A DNA stretch of 45,339 bases from a virus, in IMG/VR virus record IMGVR_UViG_3300006924_000048, positions 1 through 45,339 of that record; one strand, written 5' to 3'. Shown here piece after piece: positions 7,111-14,917 of the stretch; position 1 is the stretch's first letter; every line of letters begins with the position of its first letter. The notes beneath the pieces are model-generated. The model was not told the origin of the DNA and searched no databases. It saw nothing but the letters and a program-made list of their open reading frames with translations. The position numbers and the translations under genes are program-made.

Positions 7111-7962
7111 TTAAAGATCAGCAAGTAGTTCATCAATATCATCCTCAACTGAACTTTCAACAGGAGATGCTTCAACGACTGGAGCGGCGACTGGCTCTGT
7201 AGGAGCTGACCATGGCGGCGTATCTCCTGGAGTAGCAGGTGTAGCTTCCGGCTCATCTGCTTTACAATGAAAATGCTCATTAAGCATTACAGTCAGTTCA
7301 TCAGTCGACTTAATCGGAAATGTCTCTTTAAGAGTATGCGTTTGACCGTATATTTCATTCTGCTGTTCTTCAGTCAAGTTTAATTTACCTGCCGAAGTAA
7401 AGCGAGATGAAACGTATGTAGGATAATCTCCTTGCTGTTCACACTTAACTTTAAAGCTAACACCCTCATCACTAAGATCGAAAATACGAGCACCAAACTC
7501 CGCTGCATCTTCTCCTTCGATAGCTTCGGTAATAATCTTGTGAATTTGTTTACCGTAACGAAGCATTTTTACTTTACCATTATTTTCTGGATTAGTTGGA
7601 TCGTCAACAACATATACATTAACTAACCACTTTTCTGTACGACGAAGAGCGGATGCTTTTTCCTTTTCATCATCCGAACCAGTACGAGACAAACGGAAAC
7701 GTTCCTCGTTGATAGGACAGCGTTCACCGAATGTTTGTGGGCTTAGAGCCTGAACATACTGACCGGTAGCGAATGAATTCCACCCCATATTGTAATAATG
7801 GAAAAACGTATCTACAGGAGACTTACCATCAGGTAGAAGTCTTACAGTATACGTATTACCAGGCTTGGTTTGCATAATCTCAGAGAACTTTGACTTACCT
7901 TCACTACTTGAAGCCAAAGCACCTTTGATACTTTCGAACATAGACATATTAAACGCACTCAT
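7111..7962 (-). CDS. 32: Single-stranded DNA-binding protein (T4 gp32-like)
   Basis: This protein coats ssDNA in replication and recombination. The N-terminus and core (NTYTVRLLPDGKSP, FFHYYNMGWNSF, WLVNVYVVDDPTNPENNGK) match the gp32 OB-fold core. The tail is Pro/Ala-rich and ends in an acidic tip (DDIDELLADL), the usual protein-interaction tail. Length is 283 aa against 301 in T4. The T4 zinc ligands (H-x12-C-x9-C-x2-C) are mostly missing: only C82 remains, in CPIN instead of CPxC. The leader just before the ATG is an unstructured A/T tract, reminiscent of the T4 gp32 autogenous operator. Confidence 0.85.
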   Translation of the reverse strand: MSAFNMSMFESIKGALASSSEGKSKFSEIMQTKPGNTYTVRLLPDGKSPVDTFFHYYNMGWNSFATGQYVQALSPQTFGERCPINEERFRLSRTGSDDEKEKASALRRTEKWLVNVYVVDDPTNPENNGKVKMLRYGKQIHKIITEAIEGEDAAEFGARIFDLSDEGVSFKVKCEQQGDYPTYVSSRFTSAGKLNLTEEQQNEIYGQTHTLKETFPIKSTDELTVMLNEHFHCKADEPEATPATPGDTPPWSAPTEPVAAPVVEASPVESSVEDDIDELLADL

Positions 7963-7982
7963 ATTTTTTTAATTTTATTTTA
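7963..7982 (-). promoter_or_regulatory. Unstructured A/U leader of gp32 (possible autogenous operator)
   Basis: In mRNA sense the 20 nt before the gp32 ATG contain only A and U (AAUAAAAUUAAAAAAAU-like) with no Shine-Dalgarno. T4 gp32 represses its own translation by coating a similar A/U-rich leader. The equivalence is inferred. Confidence 0.35.
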
Positions 7983-8630
7983 TTACTTTTTGTTTTCAAC
8001 TATTAGTTTTACTTTTTGTTTTGTTTCTCTGGCTTTTGCTTTTAATATTGCTGAGCCGTAGAATTTTGTTCGCGTACTTGCGAAAATTGTTTGGAAATCT
8101 TTAACGATAAAGTCGAGCACATCTTTTTCAATGGCTTTAATTGTAGATTCGACTTCAAGGGCATGTAATGTATAGAAGTTTAACCTATGTTCTTGCAAAT
8201 GCAATAGGCAAGTGGGCATATTGTTGGTATAATGTTCTGTATACTCTTCTATTGTAAGAGAGTTCCTTATGCAGTATTTAGCAATAAACCTAAATCCTTC
8301 TTTTACCGTTTCAATTGTATCTTCATTGTCTGGATTAGACATTTCCCTCTCTTTCATATAGAGAGAGTAACATTTTAATGCTTTACGGGAGTTAAAGAAC
8401 TTAAGATCAAAGTATTCATCTTTTGAATATACTTCATATGGTGCGGCAAACCAATCTCTATAATTAATATGGTTATGCTTTGCTAAAAATGCAGAAAGTT
8501 TTTTTAATGCTACAAAATCTGTATCTTTTAGCTTAGAAAAATCTTTACGAAACCGGGTTGGCTTGTTTTGTGCTGAACGAGAAGCATATAAATAACTATT
8601 ATATATGCTTTTTTCTCGTTCAGTTATCAT
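7983..8630 (-). CDS. Unknown 215-aa protein, positional candidate for helicase loader gp59
   Basis: This is an all-helical, basic protein (RSAQNKPTRFRKDFSKLKD near the N-terminus, ILKAKARETKQKVKLIVENKK at the end). I see no family signature. In T4 the order is 33 (112 aa), 59 (217 aa), 32. Here a 100-aa gene, this 215-aa gene and gp32 lie in the same order and direction, and T4 gp59 is also all-helical and basic. The identification rests only on synteny, size and composition. It overlaps the gene before it by 11 nt. Confidence 0.6.
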   Translation of the reverse strand: MITEREKSIYNSYLYASRSAQNKPTRFRKDFSKLKDTDFVALKKLSAFLAKHNHINYRDWFAAPYEVYSKDEYFDLKFFNSRKALKCYSLYMKEREMSNPDNEDTIETVKEGFRFIAKYCIRNSLTIEEYTEHYTNNMPTCLLHLQEHRLNFYTLHALEVESTIKAIEKDVLDFIVKDFQTIFASTRTKFYGSAILKAKARETKQKVKLIVENKK

Positions 8631-8922
8631 TTTGAAATATTCGCTTATTTTGATTTAGATACTTTGTGATATATTTTGACTCAGCTATTTGAGGCTCAAA
8701 CTCTATAAACATTGTAACCATTTCAAAGTCATTATCAACTGTTAAAAGTGTTTTAAGTAGTTTTCTAATCTTTTCTTCCTTTAGAACTAAAACAAAAATG
8801 TTTTGAAGCGATAATCTTTTACCTTTTAGTAGGCAACAGAACGTGCAAAAGCAAAGCAATAAATGCTCAAGTTCTCGCTTGGTGATATCCCCAGAGGGTG
8901 ATGGTACACTTGGCTGTCTCAT
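8620..8922 (-). CDS. Unknown 100-aa protein, positional analogue of gp33
   Basis: The middle is hydrophobic and Leu/Cys-rich (LLLCFCTFCCLLKG) and the C-terminus is charged and helical. It sits where T4 has gene 33, the late-transcription coactivator, but I see no clamp-binding C-terminal motif like that of gp33. The function stays open. The ATG overlaps the stop of the DHH gene by 4 nt and the tail overlaps the next gene by 11 nt. Confidence 0.55.
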   Translation of the reverse strand: MRQPSVPSPSGDITKRELEHLLLCFCTFCCLLKGKRLSLQNIFVLVLKEEKIRKLLKTLLTVDNDFEMVTMFIEFEPQIAESKYITKYLNQNKRIFQNDN

Positions 8923-9794
8923 TGTAATGGTTGAAATGTTTTACTAAAATTCATAAATTTTTCTGTTAACTTACCGCCAGCTAATTTATGTGAACCTCCT
9001 CCGTCGCAAAAATTTACAGCTATCACAGAAAGGTCAGCTTTACATCCAGGATTTTTCCTAAATGATACTAAATGCTTGTCTAAGTTCACCATTATTGCAA
9101 TATCAGCATCATACTTATTAACTAAATAATGTCCTACCTCATTAATATGTGAACTAACAAATGTTGATATAACTTTGTAACCCTTTACATTACCTACAAA
9201 TTTTGGGTTATTTAATTGCTCTGCAAACTTCTTAAAAAATAATTTAATTGAATTTTTCTCATGTATATTATACTCACGCAACCCATCTTTAAAGGAGATA
9301 ATAAACTTCTCCCATTTTGGTTTATTATATGTATAATAAATAGCATTTAACCTAGCTGGTTCTAACTCATTCGGAAAGTCAAATGACCAACAATCATATT
9401 GATCGATTAAATTTATTAGTGCTTCTAATCTACTATCTAAATTAAGTTTAGACTTAAACTTATCAGCAATTAACTTGGTACATGAACTATATTCTGTTAC
9501 TACTGATTTAGCCTTTGTATATTTCGATGCAAAAGGTACATGTAATTCATGGTGATCAATAACAACAACATTATCTCTATTAATTGCTTCTGCTTGTTCT
9601 TCATTTAAACAAAGATCACAAACAAATATTTTATCAAAATGATCTAATGTATTCCACCGACTTTTAAATTCGTTGAGAATGGTTGCTTCAGTTGTTTCAA
9701 CAGTAATTACATCATGACCTTCATACAATCTGTTCAGTAGTAATGCGGAGCCCGCACCGTCTAGGTCTGTATCTGTGAAGATAATGATGTGCAC
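8919..9794 (-). CDS. DHH-family phosphoesterase
   Basis: This is a Mn-dependent phosphoesterase of the DHH/DHHA1 superfamily (RecJ, NrnA, PDE-type). Motif I is DTDLDG at residues 8-13, motif II is CD at 59-60, motif III is IDHH at 79-82, and a C-terminal DHHA1 motif GGGSHKLAGG lies near residue 265. Length (291 aa) is closer to NrnA/oligoribonuclease-type enzymes than to full RecJ, so the substrate may be short oligonucleotides, cyclic dinucleotides or ssDNA ends. It starts at GTG, 8 nt after the helicase stop, with TAAATA 5 nt before the GTG. Confidence 0.85.
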   Translation of the reverse strand: MHIIIFTDTDLDGAGSALLLNRLYEGHDVITVETTEATILNEFKSRWNTLDHFDKIFVCDLCLNEEQAEAINRDNVVVIDHHELHVPFASKYTKAKSVVTEYSSCTKLIADKFKSKLNLDSRLEALINLIDQYDCWSFDFPNELEPARLNAIYYTYNKPKWEKFIISFKDGLREYNIHEKNSIKLFFKKFAEQLNNPKFVGNVKGYKVISTFVSSHINEVGHYLVNKYDADIAIMVNLDKHLVSFRKNPGCKADLSVIAVNFCDGGGSHKLAGGKLTEKFMNFSKTFQPLQ

Positions 9795-9799
9795 ATACT

Positions 9800-9805
9800 T
9801 ATTTA
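9800..9805 (-). promoter_or_regulatory. TAAATA late-type promoter of DHH gene
   Basis: TAAATA on the minus strand overlaps the end of the helicase gene and lies 5 nt before the GTG at 9794, the same spacing as at the late plus-strand genes. Confidence 0.45.
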
Positions 9806-11116
9806 CTGCACACTTCTTGAAAGTCCAGCCAATGTATTAAGCATTGAATCGTCTTCCTCTAGATCAATATCATCCGCTTGCTCGATAGTTAATGTAGAAT
9901 AATCTATACGCATAGGCTGCGTCATCCCACGTGGGCCGTAACGGTTCTTCATCATGCCAAGTCTAATAATACCCAAGTCTCTATCCTCATCGTTCTGGAA
10001 AATCGACATAATAACATCTGCAGTAGCAGCCAAGCCAATCGATTCAGAGATAGTAGCAAGATCGGGATTGTCTTGATCAAAGCCAGCTCTATTCAACTGA
10101 GTAGCGCTAATAATAGGGCAATTGAATACGTAACTAATAGCTCTTACCTGCTCAGTTACATTCTTAATACGCTCATAGGAGTTATTGCCTATAGGACTAT
10201 GAATGAGATTGAGGTAGTCAATAACAATCGCGTCTAACTTAATGCCTTGATCAGTAAACTTCTTTGCAAAGGCTTTAATAGTATTAGGAGTGATAGTAGA
10301 TGGTGGAAATTCCTTAATGTAGATATTACCAGGCGATTCAGTAATAGCTGCTCTTAACGACGAGCCATTAACCGCCATCTCTTTCATAGGTATCTTGGAA
10401 ATATTAGTACAAATACGTCTTGCATAAAGTAGCTCAGACATCTCTAACGTAATTAACAATACGTTTTTACCTTGCTTAGCAATATTAGATGCTATATTAC
10501 CTAAAAATATAGATTTACCAATATTAGTTTCACCTGCAAAGACGTATAACGATTTACCAGCTTGTAAGAAGCCACCATCTAAAGAATCATCTAACCACTC
10601 CCAGGTAGAAGGAATTTTATCCTCCACTGTAGTTAAGTCAGCAATAATATCGTCAATATTTGACTTAACGCCAAGACCTAAATCGGTTACTAAGCTAATA
10701 TTGCAACTCTTCTCAAACTTATCTAAAATAACAGAAGTATCAACATCGCCGGCTGAAATATCTTCTGCAGCTTTTAGCATCGTATGGTATACTGCTTTCT
10801 CTTTTAAGAACTGCTCTGTATTCTCAATCAGCTCATCCTTATTAATGTTTTTATCAATCTCAGAAAAAGAGGTAACTAACCTTTTGAACGAATCTTTTTG
10901 CTCGTCTGTTACTAGATATTGCTTAATCTCCGTCGTAGTTGGTAGCTCGTTACGCTTATCGTTAAAGTCTTTAATGATAGTAAAAACACTAGCTATGTCT
11001 TTACTCTTAAAGTATTCTGGTTGTACGATATCAGCTATAGTCGACAAATAGCCGCTATCTGTTAACGCATTATACATCAACACGTTTTCAAAATAGTCGA
11101 GATTTAGCTTACCCAT
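9803..11116 (-). CDS. 41: Replicative DNA helicase (T4 gp41, DnaB-like)
   Basis: This is the hexameric 5'-3' fork helicase that partners primase gp61. The N-terminal helical domain (residues about 1-165) is followed by a RecA-like motor with Walker A AGETNIGKS (194-202) and Walker B IDAIVIDYLNL. Further on are ISATQLNR, a DnaB-type motif H3/H4 region, and an arginine-finger-like MKNRYGPRG. The length of 437 aa is close to T4 gp41 (475). Upstream, TTGATT-N16-TATTAT lies 10 nt before the ATG, so it probably starts the operon running down through gp32, the clamp and RNase H. Confidence 0.92.
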   Translation of the reverse strand: MGKLNLDYFENVLMYNALTDSGYLSTIADIVQPEYFKSKDIASVFTIIKDFNDKRNELPTTTEIKQYLVTDEQKDSFKRLVTSFSEIDKNINKDELIENTEQFLKEKAVYHTMLKAAEDISAGDVDTSVILDKFEKSCNISLVTDLGLGVKSNIDDIIADLTTVEDKIPSTWEWLDDSLDGGFLQAGKSLYVFAGETNIGKSIFLGNIASNIAKQGKNVLLITLEMSELLYARRICTNISKIPMKEMAVNGSSLRAAITESPGNIYIKEFPPSTITPNTIKAFAKKFTDQGIKLDAIVIDYLNLIHSPIGNNSYERIKNVTEQVRAISYVFNCPIISATQLNRAGFDQDNPDLATISESIGLAATADVIMSIFQNDEDRDLGIIRLGMMKNRYGPRGMTQPMRIDYSTLTIEQADDIDLEEDDSMLNTLAGLSRSVQ

Positions 11117-11125
11117 CCCACTTAT

Positions 11126-11153
11126 AATAATAAACTACTTTGAAGAATCAACT
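11126..11153 (-). promoter_or_regulatory. Sigma70-like promoter of helicase
   Basis: On the minus strand TTGATT is followed after 16 nt by TATTAT, about 10 nt before the ATG at 11116. The -10 box is weaker than at the other early-type promoters. Confidence 0.4.
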
Positions 11154-11832
11154 ATATCTGCACAGTTTTACCAACATACTTTTTATACTTATCTAAAAAC
11201 CATGTTTGACCATCTGTCCAATCTTTTGTGAACTCTCTAAGCCCAGGTGATGCATGAGTAACATACGCATCAATAACACCACATTTAAACCCAGCCAATG
11301 ACGCATCAAGTGTATATGATAAGTCGTAAAAATGAAACCCAGCTGGACATGTCTCGTCAAACCTAATTTTTTTAAATGCTTTACGAGATATAGCAAGAAA
11401 CACACCATCCATTATTACAGACTGATGTGGGTAAGATCCGAAAGCAGTCATAGACTTTTGAGTGCCATGTAAATGAGCAACAGCACCATGTAAATGACTA
11501 CTACCAAAACCACCACCCATTAAATGCCAGAGTGTAGGTTGTTGTACTTTAATTTGCGATGCACCAGCTACTCCCAACACATCATAATTCTTAAAATGAT
11601 CTTTTAGTTTATCATAATCAAAATTTTCTAGAATTATATCATCATGACATAAAATAATATGATCAACATTTTCCTTTATTGCAAAATCAATAGCTTTATT
11701 GTAAACCTGCTGTAGCGGTTTCTTATTATGCTCTTTGAAAAATACCTCAGTGTCATCATCTTTCGTTTGCCAAATGAGAGTATCTTCCTTCTTACCCTTA
11801 GTTGCGACACATATAAATAATTTATTGTTCAT
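11152..11832 (-). CDS. Glycosyltransferase, GT-A fold
   Basis: This is a GT2-like nucleotide-sugar transferase. The Rossmann-like start LFICVATKG is followed by QQVYNKAIDFAIKENVDHIILCHDDI. The HDD triplet (residues 63-65) serves as the DxD metal/nucleotide motif. The acceptor-side segment VIMDGVFLAISRKAF and GFHFYDLSYTLDA follow the usual GT2 order. I chose ATG 11832, which gives a 1-nt gap after the amidotransferase gene; a longer frame overlapping it adds 14 unlikely residues. Pairing with the amidotransferase suggests aminosugar or glycan chemistry. The sugar and acceptor are unknown. Confidence 0.72.
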   Translation of the reverse strand: MNNKLFICVATKGKKEDTLIWQTKDDDTEVFFKEHNKKPLQQVYNKAIDFAIKENVDHIILCHDDIILENFDYDKLKDHFKNYDVLGVAGASQIKVQQPTLWHLMGGGFGSSHLHGAVAHLHGTQKSMTAFGSYPHQSVIMDGVFLAISRKAFKKIRFDETCPAGFHFYDLSYTLDASLAGFKCGVIDAYVTHASPGLREFTKDWTDGQTWFLDKYKKYVGKTVQI

Positions 11833-11833
11833 C

Positions 11834-12502
11834 TCAAATAAATAGAAATGGTGAGTCGTGTTTAAAGTTTCCAACCTTGTTAAACCTCAACGTCCTTTTA
11901 TCTAAACGTCTAATCTCACCTTCTTTTAGCTCTTTATAACCTTTACCGGGCATAGTTGAATAACACCCTTTATTATTGTAATTTAATATTGAACCCACCC
12001 GAGCAATATATAGCTCGTTAGTATCACAATCAATAATAGATAGCGCAAACGATCCAGATAGCTCTTCTAACGTTTTTCTAATGTAACTAACAGGATTAGT
12101 AGATTTACTCCTACTGTCTTCCATAAACTTCTGTAATAAATTTGCTATTATAGATGTATCTACCGGATTCTCAATAAACGGTAAGTGCTTTTTACGTATA
12201 TCACGATCGTTAGTAATGACCCCATTATGAAATACCATCCATGACATTGTATCAAATGGATGTGATGTTTCATATGACCACTCTCTCATGGCTGAGGTGG
12301 GGGCTTGAACATGACCACAATTATATTTTGCTTGCTTAGAGCCCTTAACTACATTAAAATCAATTTCACCTTGTTTCTTGTATATAAATTGATCGTCATA
12401 CGTAAGTTGTACGTAGCTACTAGCAAAAGTTCCACGATCTTGATTAGCGGCATATAATACCTCTAGCATAGATTTCTCTGGAGCTCCAAAAATCGCACAC
12501 AT
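11834..12502 (-). CDS. Stand-alone class II glutamine amidotransferase
   Basis: This Ntn-hydrolase domain releases ammonia from glutamine. Cys2 becomes the N-terminal nucleophile after Met removal (MCAIFGAP). CGHVQAPTSAMREW gives the conserved Arg (R73), FHNGVITN gives the HNG motif (92-94), and a later GSFALSIID strand completes the fold. There is no fused synthase domain, unlike GlmS, PurF or AsnB, so it must supply ammonia to a separate partner. Candidates in the window are a sugar enzyme (the next gene is a glycosyltransferase) or QueC, since Gat-QueC fusions make archaeosine-type bases in some phages. The substrate is unproven. Confidence 0.85.
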   Translation of the reverse strand: MCAIFGAPEKSMLEVLYAANQDRGTFASSYVQLTYDDQFIYKKQGEIDFNVVKGSKQAKYNCGHVQAPTSAMREWSYETSHPFDTMSWMVFHNGVITNDRDIRKKHLPFIENPVDTSIIANLLQKFMEDSRSKSTNPVSYIRKTLEELSGSFALSIIDCDTNELYIARVGSILNYNNKGCYSTMPGKGYKELKEGEIRRLDKRTLRFNKVGNFKHDSPFLFI

Positions 12503-12524
12503 TATACTATAATTTAATCTAACC

Positions 12525-12911
12525 CTATAGTTTTTCCAGTTGGATGTCCATATCTTTGCGTATTCGTGCTGTTAGTTCCTTACTTTCTTCTATTTTACCA
12601 TAATAAAGTCTAAACTCACGAGGTATCCTCCAGAAGAAGTCCATTACACCAGTAACTTCATGATAAGCGAATGTATAGTGCGGATATTGCACTCCATCAA
12701 CTTCAATCCAACGCTTACGTTTCTTTTTCTTCTTCTCAATACCCAATTTCTTTAGAGTATTCTTACCAAGACCTCGTACTTTAAAAAGATCCTCACTACT
12801 ACGATACGGTCGCATACCGACAATGTTTTTTGCGGTTAACTTACCAACTCCTGGCAGAGCTCGTAGCTCTTTATCATTCATATTATTGAAATCCTTATAA
12901 CTCAGCTTCAT
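12525..12911 (-). CDS. Helix-hairpin-helix DNA-binding protein
   Basis: Two helix-hairpin-helix motifs of the ComEA type are visible (PGVGKLTAKNI at residues 20-30 and VRGLGKNTLKKLG at 45-57). A Lys/Arg cluster (KKKKKRKR) comes next, then a beta-rich C-terminal part (YPHYTFAYHEVTGVMDFFW). Non-specific DNA or RNA binding is likely. The role is unknown. The start is supported by a GGAAC-N5-TATAAT promoter 11 nt upstream. It is the first gene of the minus-strand group leading into the amidotransferase. Confidence 0.75.
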   Translation of the reverse strand: MKLSYKDFNNMNDKELRALPGVGKLTAKNIVGMRPYRSSEDLFKVRGLGKNTLKKLGIEKKKKKRKRWIEVDGVQYPHYTFAYHEVTGVMDFFWRIPREFRLYYGKIEESKELTARIRKDMDIQLEKL

Positions 12912-12922
12912 ATTCTATATTA

Positions 12923-12938
12923 ATTATAACTAAGTTCC
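12923..12938 (-). promoter_or_regulatory. GGAAC-N5-TATAAT promoter
   Basis: On the minus strand, AAAAGGAAC (GGAAC at 12938-12934), 5 nt, TATAAT (12928-12923), then 11 nt to the ATG at 12911. A TTGCAA also lies 16 nt upstream of the -10 box. Confidence 0.6.
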
Positions 12939-12979
12939 TTTTATTTGCAATTTTTTAATGTATTTTACACTAGTGTTAA

Positions 12980-12985
12980 TAAATA
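12980..12985 (+). promoter_or_regulatory. TAAATA late-type promoter
   Basis: AATAAATA ends 6 nt before the ATG at 12992. Confidence 0.55.
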
Positions 12986-12991
12986 ATATCA

Positions 12992-14917
12992 ATGAGCTCG
13001 TTCGATAACTTCTACACCAGGTTACAATCTTTAAATGAAGCAAGAAAATCTCCTGTGGAGGCTTTAGTTCCTGGTGCTACCGGTGTTACTAAGCAAATGC
13101 GATCAGCAGGGTTAAGTTCTGCACCATTAGACACCATAAGATTTATTAGAGAGTTATTATTTAACCTAGATGTTATTTCCGAAGAGGAGTTAAATGTTGT
13201 TAAGATGGGTAAAGGCTTTACCGGTAAAAAGCAAGCCATGCTTAAAGTACTACAAGATAACCAAGATGCAATTAATGCTAAATCAGATGAAATTTCACAG
13301 AAGATTGAAAGTACTTTAGATGATTTTATTTCAGGTATGGGTGCTAACCGCTCACGGGAAGAAAAATATGCTGCTCAAGCCGCTGCTCAAGAGTTAGCTG
13401 CTCAAGCACGTGCTGCTAAATCCGGGAAAGAGATGGATGACGCACTTGCTGATGTTATCTCTGATGAAAAGCTTATTATTAAAGCATCACTTGCTAAGGC
13501 TATTCAAGAATTGGAAGACCTTCCTGGAGGTGAAGATATTTCACCGGATGTTCTTAGTGAGATTAAGAAGTTTGCTCCAAAAATTAATACTATCGAGCAA
13601 CTCGAATCGTTTGTTAAGCAACTTAGTGCAATGGAAGAATATCAATTGCCAGCTGCTTACCTTTCCAGTACTGTTAAGGCAATCAAAGGTGGTATGGAGG
13701 ATATCGAAATGGAAGATCAAGAAGATCCAGATCATGGATTTGACGCTACAAAATCAGATCTTGATAAAGATGGTAAGATTTCCAAATATGAGCGTACGAG
13801 GGGTGAAGCAATTGCTTCTTCAATGAGTAAAGAAGATAATGAGAACTTGACTCAAACGCAATTAGACGCTGGTGATCGTCTTAGTGCTATGTATCGCAAA
13901 GATATGCTAGCTGATATTGATAAGATGCATAAATCTATGGTTGGTGATGGTACCGATCTAACTACTGGCACAAAGTTCAGTGATGCTGAAGTATCAGATC
14001 TTTATAAGCAGGCCGCTGAAAAGAATCTTTCTAAATATAACAGAATTAATAAGCAGAGCAACGGTAAACAGCAAGATAGAGTAGATGTAGCTCAGAGTAT
14101 TTTAGATAATGTTATCAAAACACAAGCAGATAACAAGCAACCACGCGCGGTTGAGAATGCAGAAGATCCTAATATTGAGGCATTGGCTCAGGTTGAAGTA
14201 GAAGAACTTGGTGATGGTGAATTACCTGATGATTACCATGAAGATGCTGAGCAAGAGATTAAGGTAGGGTCAATGCTTACAACTAACTACAATGAAGTGG
14301 TTCATGTTGACAAGATAGATACTGAATCTGATATGAAGGGTAGACCAATCTACTACTGTACAGATAAAGACGGTGGTGAGCATGTTCTTTATCCGGAAGA
14401 AGTCCTCGCTGTATCACCAGAAGATGGTGAAAATCCAGAATTCGAAGCTGCCTTAACAGCAGCGGATGACATTCATGGTGGAAATCCTGGCTCGGGTTAT
14501 GAAGAGTATAAGAAGATGATCGAGGCTAAACTTGGTCGTCCTTGTACACCTGATGAGTGTGACGATATCAAGATTAAGATAGATCACCATAGTTTCAAAG
14601 GTGAAGAAGCTGACATGAAACAAGTCGCCGAGAGTAAGTACACAACTGCTGACTACCTTACTGATATCTATTCATCAGTTGAGCCTATTGTGGAAAGCAC
14701 AGTCAACGAAAATGGTCAAACAACTCCTACTCGTCAATACCTTGTTGAAAGGTATGAAGAGGCCATTGAAGATGTCTACACATCACAATATCTAATTGAG
14801 CAAAAAGCTCAAGATTCTTTACCTAAACAAAAGAAGGAAAACAATCTTAGCTTTAAAGAGCGCTTCCAGCCTAAGACTAACTGGCAACTTGAAGAAGTTC
14901 GTCGCTACGGTCTTTAG
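12992..14917 (+). CDS. Large late protein with EF-hand loop and capsid-targeting-like N-terminus
   Basis: This 641-aa, acidic, largely helical protein starts MSSFDNFYTRLQSLNEARKS. The (L/I)-x-E site L-N-E followed by Ala matches the gp21 cleavage rule for T4 head-targeted proteins. An Ala-rich coiled-coil region spans residues about 90-180. A perfect EF-hand calcium loop lies at 256-267 (DLDKDGKISKYE). A small beta domain follows around 425-470 (KVGSMLTTNYNEVVHVDK). I do not recognise the family. The TAAATA promoter and plus-strand position argue for late expression. It ends 4 nt into the convergent QueC gene. Virion or internal-head localisation is inferred. Confidence 0.75.
   Translation: MSSFDNFYTRLQSLNEARKSPVEALVPGATGVTKQMRSAGLSSAPLDTIRFIRELLFNLDVISEEELNVVKMGKGFTGKKQAMLKVLQDNQDAINAKSDEISQKIESTLDDFISGMGANRSREEKYAAQAAAQELAAQARAAKSGKEMDDALADVISDEKLIIKASLAKAIQELEDLPGGEDISPDVLSEIKKFAPKINTIEQLESFVKQLSAMEEYQLPAAYLSSTVKAIKGGMEDIEMEDQEDPDHGFDATKSDLDKDGKISKYERTRGEAIASSMSKEDNENLTQTQLDAGDRLSAMYRKDMLADIDKMHKSMVGDGTDLTTGTKFSDAEVSDLYKQAAEKNLSKYNRINKQSNGKQQDRVDVAQSILDNVIKTQADNKQPRAVENAEDPNIEALAQVEVEELGDGELPDDYHEDAEQEIKVGSMLTTNYNEVVHVDKIDTESDMKGRPIYYCTDKDGGEHVLYPEEVLAVSPEDGENPEFEAALTAADDIHGGNPGSGYEEYKKMIEAKLGRPCTPDECDDIKIKIDHHSFKGEEADMKQVAESKYTTADYLTDIYSSVEPIVESTVNENGQTTPTRQYLVERYEEAIEDVYTSQYLIEQKAQDSLPKQKKENNLSFKERFQPKTNWQLEEVRRYGL

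Noticed and set aside
8251-8266. GGAAC-N5-TACAAT inside the 215-aa gene (-)
   Set aside because: One mismatch in the -10 box and no start codon at a suitable distance, so it may be a chance match in coding sequence.
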